Assembly: GCF_000526335.1 (NCBI RefSeq)
Contig: NZ_JAFW01000001.1
Coordinates: 310,001-374,000, forward strand
Reading direction: 5' to 3'
Source of the DNA: Arthrobacter sp. 31Y
GTDB taxonomy: Bacteria; Actinomycetota; Actinomycetes; Actinomycetales; Micrococcaceae
Length of the DNA: 64,000 bases
The notes beneath the pieces were generated by a model. The model saw only the letters and a program-made list of their open reading frames with translations, made no database searches and was not told where the DNA came from. Position 1 is the first letter of the stretch. The number at the start of each line of letters is the position of its first letter. The translations under genes were made by a program, and so were the position numbers. This document shows, piece by piece, positions 41,125 to 48,584 of this stretch.

Positions 41125-41913
41125 CTAGCCCTGGTAGTGCATGCGACTCATGTCCGCTTGGAGCGGCAGAATCCAGGAACCGGACGCTTGTGCGCGTCCG
41201 TTACGGTTCTTCACCGGCGACACGTTCAGTTGGCTGTCGGAGCGGTGCAGGGTGAGGACCACCTCAGGGGTCTTCGACACCTTGCCTCGCAGGCCGGACA
41301 GTGGGATCGCGCTAATGCCGTCTTCCGCTGCGCCAACCACGTGGTGGAGCGCGATGATCGCGGCGTTCGTGTCCCGCGCCAGGTCGTGCAGGAACATGCA
41401 GGACTGTTCTAGGGCCTCAAACTCGCCCATGTCCTGCCAAAGGTTTTTGAGATTGTCGAGGACAATCACTTCCGGGTCTTGCCCGTACACCGTGTAGTAG
41501 GCGTTCACTTCGTCCAGCACGTCCGACTCGGTTGGTGATGACCGGTAGTCGAACCACATGTGCTTGGTTGCGGCATCCACTTCGGCGTCCAAGCCTTGCG
41601 TGTTGCCTTCCTTCACCATCCGTTCAATGTCGGATAGCGTGTACCCGGTGGCGATGGCCGCGGACCGCTTCCACATTGTGAATGGGTCCGAGTCGGCCGA
41701 GAAGTACATGGTGGTGTTGTGTCGGCCCTGATCGTCGCCACGCTGCAACCAAGCGTGAACGACGGCCGATTTGCCCGTCCCTGGGCCACCCGCAACAAGG
41801 GCAAGCTGCCCTTTGCGGATGTGTGTTTCGGTGGCGTTTAGGACACCGAATGGGCAGTGGAGTGGTTCTCCCGCGTCGACGTTCTTGCGCCTGCCCTGCG
41901 ACAACCTAAGCAT
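41125..41913 (-). CDS. DnaB/RepA-like replicative helicase
   Basis: 262 residues. RecA-type ATPase: Walker A G-G-P-G-T-G-K-S (about residues 42-49), Walker B V-I-V-L-D-N-L, and a following A-L-H-H-V sensor. Lacks the long N-terminal domain of DnaB, fitting phage RepA-type hexameric helicases. Upstream of it in the operon are a proline-rich protein and an OB-fold-like gene, downstream the RuvC-like nuclease. Confidence 0.85.
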   Translation of the reverse strand: MLRLSQGRRKNVDAGEPLHCPFGVLNATETHIRKGQLALVAGGPGTGKSAVVHAWLQRGDDQGRHNTTMYFSADSDPFTMWKRSAAIATGYTLSDIERMVKEGNTQGLDAEVDAATKHMWFDYRSSPTESDVLDEVNAYYTVYGQDPEVIVLDNLKNLWQDMGEFEALEQSCMFLHDLARDTNAAIIALHHVVGAAEDGISAIPLSGLRGKVSKTPEVVLTLHRSDSQLNVSPVKNRNGRAQASGSWILPLQADMSRMHYQG

Positions 41914-41967
41914 TCAGCCTCCTTTCCGCGCTTAGGCGGGGCACCCCGGAGGGTGCCCTCACCTTGG

Positions 41968-42735
41968 TCAGCGAATCCAGGCCCAGTACTTGTGTGTGCC
42001 GGCTGCGAGTCCTGGGTGGTTCGGGTCATCGGTTTCGTTCTCGATGGCCTCTGTCACTGACTGCGGTCGCGGGTCGGCCCATGCATGCCACGGGCCTTTC
42101 GCGCTGGACCCGTTCGCCATCCGGGCTGCCTGACCGAGCACGACAGGGGCACCCGGTGCGGCAGGAGGACCTGATGGAACTCCGGCTACGGGTTGAGCTG
42201 CGGCGACCGGTTGAGCCGCTGCGGGAGGCGTCCATGGGTCAGCGGGCCCGGTCCCCCAGCCTGCAGCGCCTGACGGCTGGGTGGGCGTGGCCCACGGGTC
42301 AGCTGCAGCAGGTGCAGTTGCAGGAGCAGGGGCGGGCCGATGGTTGACCGGCGCACCAAAGGCAGGCGGGGTCTGGGGGTTTGGGGCTGCGCCCCATCCT
42401 GGCGGCTGCTGGTTCACGGAGGGCACCGGCTCGCTGTACTGCGCGGGTTGCAGGTCTGGTGTCGGCTCTGGGACCGCAGGGAATGCGGCTTGGTTGAATG
42501 CACCGTTGTTTGCCTGCGGTTCGACCGGCTTCGCCTCAAGGATCGATCCGATGTTGGCCTTGGCACGGAGCGCGGCTTGGAGGCGACCGACTGCGACAAG
42601 CGCCGCACCGTTCTCCAGCTCTACGCATTGGGCTTCGAGGTGGGCTGCGTTGTTGGAGCGTATGACGATCCAGGTGCCGTCCCGTTCAGGGGACTTAATG
42701 GTTGTGGTCAATGGTGCTTCGTTGTGTTCCGTCAA
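41968..42735 (-). CDS. proline-rich phage protein, replication region
   Basis: 255 residues from TTG (GGAG five bases upstream). N-terminal ~70 residues folded (W-I-V-I-R-S-N-N-A-A-H-L), followed by a long low-complexity Pro/Ala/Gln tail with W-A-T-P-T-Q-P. Disordered tails like this are common on ssDNA-binding or annealing proteins but no such domain is proven. Confidence 0.6.
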   Translation of the reverse strand: MTEHNEAPLTTTIKSPERDGTWIVIRSNNAAHLEAQCVELENGAALVAVGRLQAALRAKANIGSILEAKPVEPQANNGAFNQAAFPAVPEPTPDLQPAQYSEPVPSVNQQPPGWGAAPNPQTPPAFGAPVNHRPAPAPATAPAAADPWATPTQPSGAAGWGTGPADPWTPPAAAQPVAAAQPVAGVPSGPPAAPGAPVVLGQAARMANGSSAKGPWHAWADPRPQSVTEAIENETDDPNHPGLAAGTHKYWAWIR

Positions 42736-42771
42736 AGGTTCTCCAATCAGACGAACAGAAGTTGGCTGTGT

Positions 42772-43377
42772 TTAGTACGCGGGCGGGTAGTAACCGGCCG
42801 GGGCTGCTGCCTGCGTGTCGTACCCGGCAGGCTGTGCGTAACCAGCGGGGGCGGCGGGCTGCGCGTATCCGCCCTGCGCTACGGCCTGTGCGGCAGGTGC
42901 GTGCTGAAACCCGTGATCAGCGGGGGCTGCCTGAGCCACAGCGGGCGCGGGAGCGACCTGGGCTGCAGCAACCGGCGCTACACCCGCCGGGGCCGCGTAG
43001 CGGGCCGTGAACGCCTTCGCATTGAAGCCGGACGACGAGTCCGTACCGCTGTACTGGAGGAACAAGCGGCCACCCTCAGCAGGCTGCTCAGCACCGGCTG
43101 CGATCAGCGCGTCCTCGATTGCTCGGCGCATCAGTTTGGAGGTGACATAGATCGTGCCCGAGACGCCCTGGTGGTCGGTGACCGGGATGACGCCTTCCAT
43201 GATGGGATCGCCCTGAGTCTGGCCGGGGCGCGGCTTGTAGAACTTGGGCTGCTTCGTGGTGAAGTCCCGTGCCTGACGCTGTGCGATCGGGCCGGTGATG
43301 AAGCCATCAAATGCATCGCCAATGTTCTGGAACTTGATGGCCGGCGCGTTCTTGGCGGAGGTGTTGAAGAAGGTCAT
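42772..43377 (-). CDS. ssDNA-binding-like phage protein with Pro/Tyr tail
   Basis: 201 residues. First ~125 residues carry an OB-like pattern (G-D-A-F-D-G-F-I-T-G-P...F-Y-K-P-R-P-G-Q); the tail repeats G-Y-A-Q-P-A-type units and ends P-P-A-Y. Tail-plus-fold layout resembles phage single-strand-binding proteins, but the end lacks the classical acidic tip. Ahead of the helicase and exonuclease neighbours. Confidence 0.6.
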   Translation of the reverse strand: MTFFNTSAKNAPAIKFQNIGDAFDGFITGPIAQRQARDFTTKQPKFYKPRPGQTQGDPIMEGVIPVTDHQGVSGTIYVTSKLMRRAIEDALIAAGAEQPAEGGRLFLQYSGTDSSSGFNAKAFTARYAAPAGVAPVAAAQVAPAPAVAQAAPADHGFQHAPAAQAVAQGGYAQPAAPAGYAQPAGYDTQAAAPAGYYPPAY

Positions 43378-43424
43378 TTGGCGATTCCTTTCGAACCGAA
43401 CCTTTCAAGATTCGGGGTTATACG

Positions 43425-43445
43425 GTTTATAAACATTCAACCATC
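43425..43445 (-). repeat. copy of leftward-operon intergenic motif
   Basis: GTTTATAAACATTCAACCAT plus C; the perfect palindrome GTTTATAAAC followed by the shared arm. 48 bases upstream of the gene start at 43377, between it and the promoter at 43484. Confidence 0.6.
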
Positions 43446-43483
43446 AGGTCTAAAAGAATGCCCCGCGTCGGGGCGATGAAACT

Positions 43484-43512
43484 AGCTTACGCAACTCAAC
43501 GGTGATTGTCAA
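43484..43512 (-). promoter_or_regulatory. leftward early promoter with inverted half-sites
   Basis: Consensus -35 TTGACA (43507-43512) and -10 TAAGCT (43484-43489), 17-base spacer, minus strand. Half-sites CAACTCAAC (43492-43500) and GTCAAGTTG (43508-43516) flank or overlap the -35. The 16 bases across the -10 (GATGAAACTAGCTTAC at 43475-43490) are identical to those at 3787-3802. Drives the 43.4 to 35 kb operon. Confidence 0.75.
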
Positions 43513-43530
43513 GTTGTATAAAAGCCGTAA

Positions 43531-44595
43531 CTACGAGTTCACTGCAACCAGCGTTGGACCGGCTTTATTGGCCTGCCTCCGGGCAATATTGACGCCCCGA
43601 TGGGACGCGTACTTGGCTTTGCCCATCTGTTCGATCACCACCGATTTCATTCGATTGTGCTCGGACTCCGCATCCTTGACAGCCTGCCTAGCGTCGAGGA
43701 GCTGCTGCCCAGTTTTGTCATCCAAGTCAAACGTGGTGCCGTCAATGTCCGGGTGGAACTTGCGGACGAGCTTGTGGCTATCCTCTCCCCCATCCATGGG
43801 AGGCGGCGTGCCGGCATGAATCGAGTCCACGAACTCTTGAGCGGTCGCAAGCATTGCCGGCCCGCCAGGGGCGTACCAAACGTCCTTCTCGCCGGGCTGC
43901 ATGGACACCACCGGTGCCATGGGGTCGCGGTAGATCACGAACTCCTTGTACTTCCCCAGCTCGATGAGGACGCTGATGTACGCGTACTCGAACCCGAAAC
44001 ATTCAAGGTAGTGCCTGACCTGCGCCACATACTTGACCGGCACCGACCCGTTCTCCCAGCCATACCCGGTTGCACTGGTCTTGCCTTCCCAGATGCCGTC
44101 CACCTCGCCGGTGGCCTTGTTTAGGAGGCGCCCATCGGGATTGGCCAGATGCCATGGTCGGTCCACGTGAACCCAGGAACCGCCCGGCAGAACCTCGAAC
44201 TCAGGGTGGTTGTCCGCAAACTTGTCACGCACTACCGGCTCCAGCCGATGACCCCATTCTGCGAAATCCGGGTCGATTCCTTCCGGCTGGATGGTGCCGT
44301 ACTTCTCGTGCCACAGAACGAACCGTGACTTGAACGAGTTGATGCCTAGGATGCTGGCGATTTCCGAGCCGCCGATGCCGGCGCGCCGTGCCTGGTGCCA
44401 CTCCGGAGAGTCGTCTTCGAAGTGGCCCACCAACACAGCGTTCCCGAGGCGGGTGCCCGGCTTGTCAGTGATCAGCCCCGTGGTGTCGGGGTCCTGATCG
44501 GAGAGGAACAACTCGATCATTCGGTTGATCTGCTCCGCAGTCATGGACTCCGGCAGAGCCCCCCAGTTGGGGGCGGTCGGTGTAGCAACTGTCAT
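43531..44595 (-). CDS. YqaJ/RecB-type exonuclease
   Basis: 354 residues. PD-(D/E)XK nuclease signatures: G-G-S-E-I-A-S-I-L-G, then A-N-P-D-G-R-L and W-E-G-K-T-S-A. Such enzymes (YqaJ or Cas4/RecB-like) give 3' tails for phage recombination. ATG start behind AAGGAAA. The 44465-44890 frame overlaps its first codons. Confidence 0.85.
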   Translation of the reverse strand: MTVATPTAPNWGALPESMTAEQINRMIELFLSDQDPDTTGLITDKPGTRLGNAVLVGHFEDDSPEWHQARRAGIGGSEIASILGINSFKSRFVLWHEKYGTIQPEGIDPDFAEWGHRLEPVVRDKFADNHPEFEVLPGGSWVHVDRPWHLANPDGRLLNKATGEVDGIWEGKTSATGYGWENGSVPVKYVAQVRHYLECFGFEYAYISVLIELGKYKEFVIYRDPMAPVVSMQPGEKDVWYAPGGPAMLATAQEFVDSIHAGTPPPMDGGEDSHKLVRKFHPDIDGTTFDLDDKTGQQLLDARQAVKDAESEHNRMKSVVIEQMGKAKYASHRGVNIARRQANKAGPTLVAVNS

Positions 44596-44890
44596 CCGTT
44601 TTCCTTTCCGTCAACAAAAGTGCTGGAACATAACCGAACAAGAGCTGATACTCCCCTTCGGTTACCTCCACAATGTCCAGCAGTTCTAACCCGTAGTTAG
44701 CCGCGGTCCCCTGAATATCAACTGATTCCAGATCGTCGGCGTACAGATCGCCAATAATGTCGGAGCCTTCACGGATGATTGCGAAACGCGGTTCATCGTG
44801 GATGACTTCGAAATCATCGGAAGCTTTCATAAAGACCAAGACCAGTTTTCCCCTAACTTTGGGCCTAATAATTAGCGTCGATTCGAGCAA
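44465..44890 (-). CDS. phage protein, start and end uncertain
   Basis: 141 codons from TTG; overlaps the exonuclease by 131 bases, and its last ~40 residues look like a frame-shifted reading of that gene. The first ~100 residues (acidic, with I-I-R-P-K-V-R-G-K-L-V-L-V-F-M-K) look genuine. Motif copy 15 bases upstream. Possible short protein whose real stop is not certain, or a small regulator. Confidence 0.4.
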   Translation of the reverse strand: MLESTLIIRPKVRGKLVLVFMKASDDFEVIHDEPRFAIIREGSDIIGDLYADDLESVDIQGTAANYGLELLDIVEVTEGEYQLLFGYVPALLLTERKTDDSCYTDRPQLGGSAGVHDCGADQPNDRVVPLRSGPRHHGADH

Positions 44891-44904
44891 CGCTTACTCA
44901 AGTC

Positions 44905-44925
44905 GTTTAAATACGTTTAACCATC
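44905..44925 (-). repeat. copy of leftward-operon intergenic motif
   Basis: GTTTAAATACGTTTAACCAT plus C, 15 bases before the TTG of the gene ending at 44465. Confidence 0.5.
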
Positions 44926-45061
44926 ATCAGTAAAAGGTGGGGTGACCGTGAGGTCACCCCTAAGCCTTCTATCGACCGCGTCTGGTCTGTTGTTGCCTCA
45001 AGAGTACATGGCCCGAATCGGGTTAATCCAATCGGGCGAAGTAAGGCTTGTCACAGCCGTT

Positions 45062-45502
45062 CTAGGCTGCCTGATCGTCCGGTTCGCGGATGATCCACTT
45101 GTCCGTTGGCTGGCGCTCGACGTAGTAGAAACCACCCTTCCTAGAAGCGTCATTGGGTGGCGCTTCCGGGTGATAGTTCACAACGACATTCGAATCACTA
45201 AGAGTTTTGAGCCATGCATCCAGGTAGCGCTGCTCGTTCTCAGGCAGCACCTCACCCTTCCGTTGCCGAAGGATGCGCCGGAACATGACCATGATGTTCG
45301 TCGCCCGGTGCTCGGGCAGAATCTTCCAAGGAAGAATCTCGCTGTAAGTAGTCCGACCCTGAACCAGGTTCGCCCGGTCTAGGGCCTTCCATACGGCAGC
45401 CTCAGTGACCCCGTATTCCTTCGCAATGTCTTTGAGACGCCAGTCGTTGTTGCGCATGCGGCGCAGTGTTGCCGCATCCGGCAGAAGCCGTTTGGTTGGC
45501 AT
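45062..45502 (-). CDS. helix-turn-helix DNA-binding protein
   Basis: 146 residues. HTH at about residues 9-35 (A-T-L-R-R-M-R-N-N-D-W-R-L-K-D-I-A-K-E-Y-G-V-T-E-A-A-V-W spread over the helices). The remainder is basic and Trp/Tyr-rich. ATG with GGGAGAAAG six bases upstream. First gene of the rightmost phage operon. It could be a second transcription regulator (for the palindromic GTTTATAAAC motif, for example) or a replication initiator. Confidence 0.7.
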   Translation of the reverse strand: MPTKRLLPDAATLRRMRNNDWRLKDIAKEYGVTEAAVWKALDRANLVQGRTTYSEILPWKILPEHRATNIMVMFRRILRQRKGEVLPENEQRYLDAWLKTLSDSNVVVNYHPEAPPNDASRKGGFYYVERQPTDKWIIREPDDQAA

Positions 45503-45833
45503 CTTTCTCCCATCTCCCCCAAGCCTGAGCAGACCTTCACGTATAACAAACGTATATAAAAGGCACTACTAACTAGGCCGGACACCATGCTACCCGCAGG
45601 TACCTAGAAGGACCTGTGAAAACACGGCACCTGGCTTCGTGTCGTAACGCCCGGCTAGAACCGCCCAAACGATCGCAGCTGGATCGCATTACGGCATAGA
45701 TATTACCCCTCATTAGCCGGTGAGGCAAGTCATACATACACATTAAACCATCCCCATCTATACGGCGATTTGCCTTGCAGAATCAGGGGTTGCTAGGATC
45801 ATCTGGTTGCCACGGGCGGAAGCCCGAAGCCAC
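45503..45833. other. right phage-host boundary region
   Basis: No gene visible. A weak copy of the phage motif (ACACATTAAACCATC, 45738-45752) suggests phage DNA reaches at least to there. The tRNA-Gly starts at 45834, and downstream genes are host-type. No duplicated att core can be found because the left end is outside the window. Confidence 0.4.
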
Positions 45834-45904
45834 GGGGACGTAGCTTAATGGTAAAGCCTCAGTCTTCCAAACTGATTACGCGGGTTCGATTCCCGTCGTC
45901 CCCT
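45834..45904 (+). tRNA. tRNA-Gly (anticodon TCC)
   Basis: Cloverleaf: acceptor GGGGACG/CGTCCCC, D-arm GCTT..AAGC, anticodon stem TCAGT/ACTGA with loop CTTCCAA, T-arm GCGGG/CCCGT with TTCGATT loop, discriminator T. Marks the start of host sequence. A possible prophage attachment region lies nearby, but since the phage is on its 5' side the tRNA 3' end is not the evident integration point. Confidence 0.9.
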
Positions 45905-45911
45905 CTCAAGA

Positions 45912-45945
45912 AAAGCGCCCCGATCCTCGGATCGGGGCGCTTTTT
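45912..45945 (+). terminator. intrinsic terminator after tRNA-Gly
   Basis: GCGCCCCGATC-CTCG-GATCGGGGCGC then TTTTT: perfect 11-bp stem. Confidence 0.9.
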
Positions 45946-45997
45946 GTTTTCTGACGGGAGCCAGTTTGTATCCTGACGTGGAGCCAGTGAAACCGCG

Positions 45998-46885
45998 TTA
46001 GACCTGGCAGCCGGGGCACCAATACAGCTTGCGTGCACCAATTTCCGTCATCCCCACCAGCGTCCCGCAGGCCCGGCAGGGCATGCCGTCGCGCTTGTAG
46101 ACAAAGTGGGCATCGGCGTCGGGCGCTGTGCTGCCATCCCCTGTCCAAAGCGCCGGCGGCGTCGTAACAATCCGTCCGTCGCGGACGCCGTCGGACATGG
46201 TGTCCACCGTGTCATCCCACAGGCGCGCGGCGGTCTCCGTGTCAATGCTGCTTCCGGGCGTCCAGGGGTCAACTGCCTGCCGGAACAAAACTTCGGCCCG
46301 GTAGATGTTCCCGACGCCGGCCAGCACAGACTGGTCCATCATCAGCAGCGCTACCGCCGTCTTACGGCGACGCAGGCGTCGGATGAACTCGTCCCGGTCA
46401 CCGGGCCGGTTATGCAGCGGGTCCGGGCCGAGGCGTGCCAGCACGGCCGCAGCCTCAGCAGCGGTGATGGCTGCGCAGGTTGTGGCACCACGGAGATCGG
46501 CCCAGCCGTGGTCAGATACCAGTCGGACGCGCACTGCGCCGATCGGCGCGGGCGGGCCGGTGTACTCACCGTCTTCGGAAGCCGACCCGCTTTCCCGCTC
46601 GCCCATGCGACGCGGCGCACCGATGCTGGAGGCACCGGTGAACGAACTGTCGCCGCCAAAGCTCCACGCTCCATACAGGCCCAGGTGGACGTGAAGGAAC
46701 AACTCGTGATCAAACCTGAGGAAGAACTGCTTTCCGTGTGCCATGGCGTCCACCATGGTGTGCCCGGTCAGGAGGTCCGCGCCGGAGGCAAAACGTCCCT
46801 GCGGGCTGGAGACGTCCAAGCGCCGGCCGCCAAAAACATCCTGGAACTGGCGGGCCAGCCTATGGACCGAATGCCCTTCCGGCAC
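45998..46885 (-). CDS. nei: DNA glycosylase/AP lyase (Fpg/Nei family)
   Basis: 295 residues. Begins M-P-E-G-H, the catalytic Pro2-Glu3 N-terminus (H at 5 suggests Nei rather than Fpg), and ends with a zinc finger C-R-A-C...C-P-G-C. Excises oxidised bases. Starts at GTG one base into the rpiB stop (TAGTG). Contains a loop insertion (about residues 78-108) rich in Gly/Ser. Host gene. Confidence 0.85.
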   Translation of the reverse strand: MPEGHSVHRLARQFQDVFGGRRLDVSSPQGRFASGADLLTGHTMVDAMAHGKQFFLRFDHELFLHVHLGLYGAWSFGGDSSFTGASSIGAPRRMGERESGSASEDGEYTGPPAPIGAVRVRLVSDHGWADLRGATTCAAITAAEAAAVLARLGPDPLHNRPGDRDEFIRRLRRRKTAVALLMMDQSVLAGVGNIYRAEVLFRQAVDPWTPGSSIDTETAARLWDDTVDTMSDGVRDGRIVTTPPALWTGDGSTAPDADAHFVYKRDGMPCRACGTLVGMTEIGARKLYWCPGCQV

Positions 46886-47367
46886 TACTCGACGATCTCG
46901 CCGGTGGTTTCGTATACGGCGATCTTCCCGATACGGCGAACGTGCCGCTCGTCGTTGCTGAACGGCTCCTTCAGGAAAGCTTCGATCAGCTCTGTGGCCT
47001 CTTCAACGCTGTGCTGGCGGCCTCCAACAGCCACCACGTTGGCGTCGTTGTGCTCCCGGGCCAGCTTGGCCGTGGAGAGGTTCCAAGCAAGCGCAGCCCG
47101 GACGCCCTTGACCTTGTTTGCGGCGATTTGCTCACCATTCCCCGAGCCGCCCAGAACGATGCCGAGTGCGTGCACGCCGGCTTCCTGGTCTGCCACCACA
47201 GCAACGCCGGCGTTGATGCAGAAGGACGGGTAATCGTCCAAGGCGTCGTACGCCTTGGGCCCGTGATCCACCACTTCGTAGCCTTTGGCCGTGAGGTGGC
47301 TGACCAAGTGGGCACTCAGTTCCATGCCGGCGTGGTCTGTAGCGATGTGGACGCGGGGTGTAGTCAC
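46885..47367 (-). CDS. rpiB: ribose-5-phosphate isomerase B
   Basis: 160 residues from GTG (begins V-T-T-P-R-V-H-I-A-T-D-H-A-G). RpiB motifs: A-T-D-H-A-G, D-D-Y-P-S-F-C, G-G-S-G-N-G-E-Q and H-N-D-A-N-V-V. The loop has Gly-Ser-Gly-Asn-Gly-Glu instead of the Cys-containing loop of E. coli, matching actinobacterial (Mycobacterium-type) enzymes using Glu as base. Interconverts ribose- and ribulose-5-phosphate. Overlaps nei. Confidence 0.9.
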   Translation of the reverse strand: MTTPRVHIATDHAGMELSAHLVSHLTAKGYEVVDHGPKAYDALDDYPSFCINAGVAVVADQEAGVHALGIVLGGSGNGEQIAANKVKGVRAALAWNLSTAKLAREHNDANVVAVGGRQHSVEEATELIEAFLKEPFSNDERHVRRIGKIAVYETTGEIVE

Positions 47368-47446
47368 AGGAAGTCCGTTCTTTCTGGCGCGCGGGTGTGG
47401 CATGTGGCCTGACGCGGCGATGAGGGATGCGCTACCTAGGGTACCG

Positions 47447-48451
47447 CTACCCGGGTTGTTGGGACTGCCCATCGCCGTGGGCCCGATGCGCCGCCCGGTT
47501 GAGAACCCCGGCCAGTTTGTCGGCTGAAGCCTGGGTGCCGGCGCTGAGCGCCACCCGGCCCCCATTAAGTTTCCTTACGACGACGGCCGGTCCGCTTCCT
47601 ACGAGCATCGCCGTGGCGTCATCGTGGTGCCGCCAGCCCCACCCGCCATAATCTGCGGCCTTCACATCTGCTGGAGCGGCAGCGGCGATGTCGACGGCGG
47701 GAACGGTCAGGACCCGCACAATGCCACCGGCAAATACCTGGAGCCCTCCCCTGTCGGCGCGTACCCTCGCAAACAGGAAACCTGCGCCAACCATCGCAGC
47801 CACTGCAACCAGCGCGCCGAGCCAAGGGACAGCGACTGCTATCAGCGCTGCAGGGAACAGTGCCGAGACGACGATCATGATAAAAACGGAACTCCGGGCG
47901 TGCACCCAAAGCCGAAGCGTGTCGCGGGCGAGATCGGGATCTTCAAGAAGCCGCAGCTCTTCCTGCAGCGCCACGTCATCTTCCCTGGTCCAGCGCGGGT
48001 CCGGTTTGAAAGCGAACATCATCACGACGCCCAAGGCCACGGCTGCGCCGCTGCCCATGGCCAGCACTATCGGGTCAACGTGGGACCCGCGCGCGTCCGC
48101 CAGGCCGGATTGGCCCACCAGTCCGGCCGCCACCACGGTGGTGATGAAGAGACTCACCGTCAGTCCGAGGCCCATCATGACGCGTCGCATCACAACAGGC
48201 CGGGTGATGGACACTGCTTGAAGGAAGACTGCCCAGCCACAGAAAATGATGAGGGAAGCCCCACCGGCCACGTAGGCGCCGAAAGGCGCGAAAGACGTTC
48301 CGCCGTCGGCGTTCCACATCACCGCAACAGGGTTGGGGAGGTTGTTGCGCAGCATTTGGGCGCAAACAACAAACCCGACGGCGAGCAACAGCGGAAAAAC
48401 CACCGCAAACCTCAGCGCGCGGAAATCGAGGGTTTCCCGGAACGATGCCAT
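47447..48451 (-). CDS. DUF1648-type integral membrane protein
   Basis: 334 residues. About six membrane helices (for example residues 15-34, 55-80, 93-115, 128-147, 190-225); N-terminal region has the N-x-x-x-W/P-x-H/D-style DUF1648 pattern (P-N-P-V-A-V-M-W-N-A-D-G) near residue 40, with a cytoplasmic C-terminal domain. Transport or sensing function unknown. ATG; transcribed away from pepN. Confidence 0.65.
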   Translation of the reverse strand: MASFRETLDFRALRFAVVFPLLLAVGFVVCAQMLRNNLPNPVAVMWNADGGTSFAPFGAYVAGGASLIIFCGWAVFLQAVSITRPVVMRRVMMGLGLTVSLFITTVVAAGLVGQSGLADARGSHVDPIVLAMGSGAAVALGVVMMFAFKPDPRWTREDDVALQEELRLLEDPDLARDTLRLWVHARSSVFIMIVVSALFPAALIAVAVPWLGALVAVAAMVGAGFLFARVRADRGGLQVFAGGIVRVLTVPAVDIAAAAPADVKAADYGGWGWRHHDDATAMLVGSGPAVVVRKLNGGRVALSAGTQASADKLAGVLNRAAHRAHGDGQSQQPG

Positions 48452-48584
48452 GATCCAACGCTACTCCGTGGGGCGACACTATGGTTTCAGCTCCTTGCCT
48501 TCCCGGCGCGGAGTGAAAGAATGGCTTCACACCAGCGTTCGGCCATGACCGGCCAACCATCCCAAAAATCTTCGGAGGCACCAC

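Noticed and set aside
42340..43479. Plus-strand 379-codon frame
   Set aside because: Antisense of two replication-region genes; no start signal and Arg/Cys-rich composition.
45834..45904. tRNA-Gly 3' end as attB of the prophage
   Set aside because: Phage lies on the tRNA's 5' side and no 3'-end duplicate is seen in this window.
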